A stretch of DNA of 8,862 nucleotides from Ruminococcaceae bacterium UBA1244. GTDB lineage: Bacteria; Bacillota; Clostridia; Oscillospirales; Acutalibacteraceae. Both the position numbers and the translations under genes were made by a program. The notes beneath the pieces were generated by a model. That model was not told where the DNA came from and searched no databases. It saw only the letters and a list, made by a program, of their open reading frames with translations. Shown here one piece after another: positions 5,616-8,862 of the stretch. Numbering within the stretch: position 1 is the stretch's first letter; each line of letters opens with the position of its first letter. Location: assembly GCA_002308635.1 (NCBI GenBank), contig DBWG01000111.1:1-8862 (forward strand). The letters run 5' to 3'.

Positions 5616-7409
5616 ATGAAAGAGCTTGAATTTCCCTTTGACGCAGAATACGTCATAAAAAAAAGAAAGTCTATAAAGCGCACACTTCTTGCTGACGGTA
5701 CAAAAAGACTGAAAAAGAAAATAGCCGTTTTCGGCGGCTCAACAACAAACGATATAGTTGTCTATCTCGAACTGTTTCTTCTCAACAACGGCATTGAAGC
5801 AGAGTTTTATCAGTCTGAGTATGCTCAGTACTGGCAGGATGCCATGTTCCCGTCAGAAGAGCTTCTGGCGTTTGCTCCGGATATGGTCTTTATCCATACG
5901 ACAAACCGCAATATCATAAACTATCCGAAAATGTCCGACAGCCGTGAGGATGTCAATAATATGCTCGAAGCCGAATACTCAAAGTTTGAGCAGATGTGGG
6001 CTAAGATAAAGGAGACATATCACTGCCCGATAATCCAGAATAACTTTGAGATGCCTTTTTACCGCCTGATGGGCAACAAGGACTGTTCCGACTACAGAGG
6101 CAGGGTCAATTATCTCACACGCCTCAACGAAAAATTCTATGCTTATGCCGACAGGACAGAGGGCTTTTATATCAACGATATAAATTATATTTCCGCAGCC
6201 TACGGCTTGAAGCAGTGGAGCGACCCGTCCTACTGGAATATGTACAAATATGCAATGTGCGTGGATGCGATACCGGAATTTTCCTTCAACCTTGCAAATA
6301 TCGTCAAGTCTGTTTTCGGCAGGAACAAAAAGGCGCTTGCTCTTGACCTTGACAATACCCTCTGGGGCGGCGTTGTCGGCGACGACGGCGTTGACGGCAT
6401 ACAGATCGGTCAGGAAACAGGTGTTGCACAGTCATATTATGAGTTCCAGAGCTATGTGAAGTCATTGAAGGATCTTGGAATAATCCTGACGGTATGCTCA
6501 AAGAACGACCACGAAAACGCCATAGCAGGACTTAACCATCCAGAAGGCGCACTGAAGCCCGATGACTTTATAATCATAAAGGCAAACTGGGAAAACAAGG
6601 ACAGGAACCTTATCGAAACAGCCGCAGAGCTTAATATACTTCCGGATTCGATAGTGTTTGCCGATGACAACCCCGCTGAAAGGGCTATCGTCAGCGCACA
6701 GATCGCCGGTATAAGCGTTCCGGAGATGGAGGGCGTGGAGAATTATATCACAACTATCGACAGGAACGGCTATTTTGAGGTGACAAATTTCAGCGATGAC
6801 GACCTCAAGCGCAACGAAATGTATAAGGCAAACGCTCAGAGAGCCGCACAGCAGGCTTCGTTTGCGGATTATAATGAATATCTTCTCAGCCTTGACATGA
6901 CTGCCGTTATTGATGATTTTATTCCCGTATATCTCCAGCGCATAACTCAGCTCACAAACAAGAGCAACCAGTTCAATGTTACAACAAAGCGCTATACCCC
7001 GACAGAGATGGAAGAGGTATTTAACAGCAGTGAATATATCCGTCTTTACGGCAAGCTTGTCGATAAATTCGGCGACAACGGCGTTGTGTCTGTCGTTATC
7101 GGCAAAAAGGACGGGGATGTTTTGAATATGGATCTCTGGATAATGAGCTGCCGTGTACTTAAAAGAGATATGGAGCTTGCAATGCTTGACCGCCTTGTTG
7201 AAAGGTGCAGGGAGCAGGGAATAAAGACCATAAAGGGATATTATTATCCGACCGCAAAGAATAAAATGGTACGTGAGCTTTATGGCTTCTTTGGCTTTGA
7301 AAAGCTTAGCGAGGATGCAGACGGCAATTCCGTTTGGCAGCTTGATGTCGGCTCTTATGAAAACAGGAACCATGTGATCAAGGTGGAAGACAATTCCGCT
7401 TTGCAATAA
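5616..7409 (+). CDS. FkbH-like HAD protein, putative glyceryl-ACP forming enzyme
   Basis: A 597-residue protein of the FkbH family (HAD superfamily, subclass IIIC). The ATG has AAGGA 11 bases upstream; an in-frame GTG at 5583 lacks a site and lies in the tail of the previous gene. The N-terminal domain (about 1-230) has VFGGSTTND (S42), resembling a nucleophile-type loop of SGNH-like folds. The HAD core starts with LDLDNTLWGG (D244, D246), then VCSKND (C294, S295, K296) and FADDNPAERA (D350, D351). The C-terminal GNAT-like domain has the family signature NKSNQFNVTTKRYT from N448. Characterised FkbH proteins convert 1,3-bisphosphoglycerate to glyceryl-S-ACP with loss of phosphate. The next gene, 18 bases on, encodes an ACP, which supports that chemistry here. 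No polyketide synthase is present, so the product probably serves glycan modification. It is predicted cytosolic. Confidence 0.88.
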   Translation: MKELEFPFDAEYVIKKRKSIKRTLLADGTKRLKKKIAVFGGSTTNDIVVYLELFLLNNGIEAEFYQSEYAQYWQDAMFPSEELLAFAPDMVFIHTTNRNIINYPKMSDSREDVNNMLEAEYSKFEQMWAKIKETYHCPIIQNNFEMPFYRLMGNKDCSDYRGRVNYLTRLNEKFYAYADRTEGFYINDINYISAAYGLKQWSDPSYWNMYKYAMCVDAIPEFSFNLANIVKSVFGRNKKALALDLDNTLWGGVVGDDGVDGIQIGQETGVAQSYYEFQSYVKSLKDLGIILTVCSKNDHENAIAGLNHPEGALKPDDFIIIKANWENKDRNLIETAAELNILPDSIVFADDNPAERAIVSAQIAGISVPEMEGVENYITTIDRNGYFEVTNFSDDDLKRNEMYKANAQRAAQQASFADYNEYLLSLDMTAVIDDFIPVYLQRITQLTNKSNQFNVTTKRYTPTEMEEVFNSSEYIRLYGKLVDKFGDNGVVSVVIGKKDGDVLNMDLWIMSCRVLKRDMELAMLDRLVERCREQGIKTIKGYYYPTAKNKMVRELYGFFGFEKLSEDADGNSVWQLDVGSYENRNHVIKVEDNSALQ

Positions 7410-7427
7410 AAACAAAGGAGAATAATT

Positions 7428-7676
7428 ATGCTTGATGAAAAAACTATCTACGCAAGACTGAATAAGGTATTCCGTGACGTTTTCGATGATGATTCCATCA
7501 CCGTAAACGCAAAGACCACAGCCGATGACATAGACGACTGGGACAGCCTTGAACACATCACTCTGATAAACGCTGTTGAGCGTGAATTCAAAATGAAGTT
7601 CAGAATGGGCGAGATATCCTCCATGAAGAACGTAGGCGAAATGGTCGGCATCGTTGCAGCACGTGCAAAGGCATAA
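7428..7676 (+). CDS. Acyl carrier protein
   Basis: An 82-residue acyl carrier protein of normal length. The phosphopantetheine attachment site is Ser40 in WDSLEHI, followed by the usual helix II (TLINAVEREF). The protein is acidic at the N-terminus and ends in a basic AARAKA tail. A strong AAAGGAG site precedes the ATG by eight bases, and the gene lies 18 bases behind the FkbH-type gene, so the pair is cotranscribed. The likely role is carrying the acyl group made by the FkbH-type enzyme, analogous to DltC in D-alanylation. It is less likely to be the fatty acid synthesis ACP, since no fab genes are near and the DSL context (DDWDSLEH) is of the accessory type. A phosphopantetheinyl transferase must be encoded elsewhere. 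Confidence 0.92.
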   Translation: MLDEKTIYARLNKVFRDVFDDDSITVNAKTTADDIDDWDSLEHITLINAVEREFKMKFRMGEISSMKNVGEMVGIVAARAKA

Positions 7677-7681
7677 AAATT

Positions 7682-7720
7682 CCGCAGACAGGGAAGACTC
7701 TCTGTCTGCGGTTTTGTTTT
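7682..7720 (+). terminator. Strong terminator, probably working in both directions
   Basis: CCGCAGACAG (7682-7691) pairs perfectly with CTGTCTGCGG (7702-7711). GGA/TCT inside extends the stem to 13 bp with one G-T pair and an AGAC tetraloop. TTTTGTTTTG follows on the plus strand. On the minus strand the same hairpin is followed by AATTTTTA (complement of 7674-7681), so it can also end the convergent transcript from the right. Confidence 0.9.
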
Positions 7721-7721
7721 G

Positions 7722-8114
7722 TCAATAGACCTTTTTATAGATACCGGCGATGTTTTCCGGATATATGACCCATTCATCCTCTTCGTCCATGTTGTCGCCC
7801 TTTGTGATAAATCCCATCCTTCCGGTATAATTGACTTTTCTTTCGATTCGGTGAACCATGTAGAAGTCATCGGTCAGGTTTATCTTGAAAGCGATTATCT
7901 CACCTACAGAATAATTGTAGCTTTCGTCAGTGCAGGAGACTGTGATTATTTCTCCGTCATGTATTGTCGGTTCCATTGACGTTCCGGAAACACGTATCTT
8001 TATGGTCTCGCCGGACGGAGTGTTGTCGGATGTTTCGTCAAGGAAACAGCCTGATGCCGAAAAAACGATCATCAGCAATACAACCGCACTGAGAAACAGA
8101 CTTTTTATTTTCAT
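7722..8114 (-). CDS. SipW-like (ER-type) signal peptidase homologue with lipobox-like signal
   Basis: A 130-residue protein related to S26 signal peptidases of the SipW/Sec11 type. SGTSMEPTI holds the serine nucleophile (S46), YSVGEIIAFK follows, then MVHRI gives H88 where bacterial-type enzymes have lysine, and FITKGDNMDEEDE (D107, D110) matches the ER-type GDN box. The N-terminus is a basic MKIK, a hydrophobic stretch (5-21) and ASGC at 20-23, which fits a lipoprotein cleavage site with C23, although the -3 residue is Ala, not Leu. SipW-type enzymes cleave signal peptides of exported proteins outside the membrane; which substrate is unknown. It is also short, lacking a C-terminal membrane helix. 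The ATG directly abuts the stop of the regulator gene (TGAATG) with GGGAGGAG six bases upstream, so translation is coupled. A LexA-like peptidase is a less likely alternative. Confidence 0.82.
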   Translation of the reverse strand: MKIKSLFLSAVVLLMIVFSASGCFLDETSDNTPSGETIKIRVSGTSMEPTIHDGEIITVSCTDESYNYSVGEIIAFKINLTDDFYMVHRIERKVNYTGRMGFITKGDNMDEEDEWVIYPENIAGIYKKVY

Positions 8115-8537
8115 TCAATTCTCCTCCCGTACATCGTATGATCCGGGTGAATACTTTTCCGCATGACGGCAAAGGGCATCAAATGTCTGCTGGCTGAGGT
8201 CATGCTCGACCCTGCAGGCATCTTCCTTTGCGGTCTCTTCATCGACTCCTAAATTAACAAAGAACTGCGTGAGCATATTATGGCGGTGGAGTGTCTGTTC
8301 TGCAATGGCGTTTCCGGTTTCTGTAAAGGAGATGAGGTTGTCTTCGTTCATTGTGATAAGTCCTCTCTCACGGAGACGCTTTGTAGTGTATGTAACGCTC
8401 GGCTTTGTAACGCCCAAAAGTGCGGCAACGTCTATAGAACGGATATAGCCTTTTTGTTCCTTCAGCATCAGCATTGCTTCAAGATAGTCTTCGGTAGTTT
8501 TGTCAATGCTTCTGTCTGTTGTTCTTTCGTTTTTCAT
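8115..8537 (-). CDS. DtxR/MntR-family metal-dependent repressor
   Basis: A 140-residue regulator of the DtxR/MntR family. TTEDYLEAMLMLKEQKGYIRSIDVA is the start of the family's N-terminal domain, and VAALLGVTKPSVTYTTKRLRERGL (about 37-60) is the winged helix-turn-helix that binds DNA. The dimerisation domain holds HRHNML (H86) and ACRVEHDLS (C108, E111, H112). Probable metal ligands by analogy are D17, E20, H86, C108, E111 and H112. The length equals MntR-type proteins without a C-terminal SH3-like domain. It would repress metal uptake or related genes when Mn(II) or Fe(II) is plentiful, but no transporter is in the window. AAAGGGG (8551-8545) lies seven bases before the ATG. The gene is 33 bases behind the NifX-like gene and is coupled to the signal peptidase gene. 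The metal is not decided by sequence. Confidence 0.9.
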   Translation of the reverse strand: MKNERTTDRSIDKTTEDYLEAMLMLKEQKGYIRSIDVAALLGVTKPSVTYTTKRLRERGLITMNEDNLISFTETGNAIAEQTLHRHNMLTQFFVNLGVDEETAKEDACRVEHDLSQQTFDALCRHAEKYSPGSYDVREEN

Positions 8538-8570
8538 AATGATACCCCTTTGTGTCTTGTTGTTTGTTGT

Positions 8571-8862
8571 TCAGTCAGGCCCTATAAGGACAAATCCGTT
8601 GATAAAGTCGTTCACAGCCTCATCGGCATCTTCATAGAATCCGCTGTAGAAAAGTATGCCTTCGCTGCTGAGAAGCTCCATTGTTTCAGGAGCAAGATCT
8701 CCGCAAAGAACGCCGTCAGCCTCCATCATGCCTATAAGTACTATAATATCCTCTGTTTTTTCAGCCATTGTACCGACAAGCTCTGAATGGACTACTTCGC
8801 CGTCAGTGATCTCGTAGATCTTCAGTACTCTTGTTTTCTCAAAAACACGGAACACCTGTCCG
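8571..8862 (-). CDS. NifX/NifB-type iron-molybdenum cofactor domain protein (5' partial)
   Basis: The C-terminal 96 or so residues of a protein with the dinitrogenase iron-molybdenum cofactor (NifX/NifB C-terminal) fold. The visible part reads GQVFRVFEKTRVLKIYEITDGEV, then VLIGMMEADGVLCGDLAPETMELLSSEGI and GFYEDADEAVNDFINGFVL. These match the family's GxVFxxF...F-IY, the D-V-CG-(G/D) turn and the DADEAV helix. A GTG at 8855 is not the start: the frame stays open to the window edge and the two codons before it give GQ, which belongs to the family motif. In Clostridia without nitrogen fixation such single-domain proteins are frequent and their role is unclear; metal or cofactor binding is possible. 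It seems to be the upstream gene of the regulator and signal peptidase genes, 33 bases away. Confidence 0.8.
   Translation of the reverse strand, partial: GQVFRVFEKTRVLKIYEITDGEVVHSELVGTMAEKTEDIIVLIGMMEADGVLCGDLAPETMELLSSEGILFYSGFYEDADEAVNDFINGFVLIGPD

Noticed and set aside
6361..6395. Near-repeat of GGCGTTG/GGCGACG units in the FkbH-type gene
   Set aside because: It encodes the GGVVGDDGVDG loop next to the HAD motif, so it follows from the protein sequence.
6498..7556. Antisense open frame of 352 codons opposite the FkbH-type and ACP genes
   Set aside because: The plus strand carries two clear family members with catalytic motifs. The antisense product shows no domain and has no ribosome binding site that I can see.
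8853..8855. GTG at 8855 as start of the NifX-like gene
   Set aside because: The frame stays open to the window edge and the preceding Gly-Gln belongs to the family motif, so the gene is cut by the window.
1..8862. CRISPR array, insertion sequence or attachment site
   Set aside because: No regularly spaced direct repeats, transposase or terminal inverted repeats were seen; the partial tRNA at the left edge has no duplicated 3' end in the window.

Overview
The window looks like a chromosomal segment of a low-to-moderate GC Gram-positive bacterium of the Clostridia, probably Oscillospiraceae and Ruminococcus-like. This is an inference from strong AGGAGG-type ribosome binding sites, consensus sigma-A promoters, heavy use of ATA, AGA/AGG and AAA/AAG codons, and protein families (DHHW, long FkbH, NifX-like, short DtxR) that are common together in that group. 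I could not run any search.

Left edge (1-1150). The first 15 bases are the 5' end of a tRNA on the minus strand, probably tRNA-Gly, with its own promoter and an A/T-rich upstream element. Back to back with it, a consensus promoter drives a flavin reductase-like flavoprotein and a small zinc-ribbon protein of unknown function. That unit ends in a clear hairpin terminator.

Centre (1220-7720). This is a surface or exopolysaccharide block, all on the plus strand, in two transcription units. The first starts at a perfect TTGACA-17-TATAAT promoter and encodes an ExoA-like glycosyltransferase and a polysaccharide-type ABC-2 permease, whose ATPase is not in the window. The second starts at a promoter inside the 230-base gap and encodes an MBOAT O-acyltransferase, the N-terminal part of a DHHW/AlgX-type membrane protein, a long FkbH-type HAD protein and an acyl carrier protein. 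It closes with a strong hairpin terminator.

The second unit has the same logic as the dlt operon: a carrier-loading enzyme, a carrier protein, an MBOAT acyltransferase and an SGNH-like partner. Here an FkbH-type enzyme replaces the adenylating ligase DltA. Known FkbH proteins make glyceryl-ACP from 1,3-bisphosphoglycerate, so the testable idea is that a glyceryl or related hydroxyacyl group is loaded on the ACP, handed to the MBOAT and placed on an exported glycan. This is the most interesting part of the window. An important caveat is that the DHHW gene stops at 191 codons, before any catalytic domain, which suggests an internal deletion or an assembly collapse.

Right edge (7722-8862). Three minus-strand genes run towards the terminator: a NifX/NifB-type domain protein cut by the window edge, a short DtxR/MntR-family metalloregulator, and an ER-type (SipW-like, Ser/His) signal peptidase homologue with an unusual lipoprotein-like N-terminus. 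The last two are translationally coupled (TGAATG).
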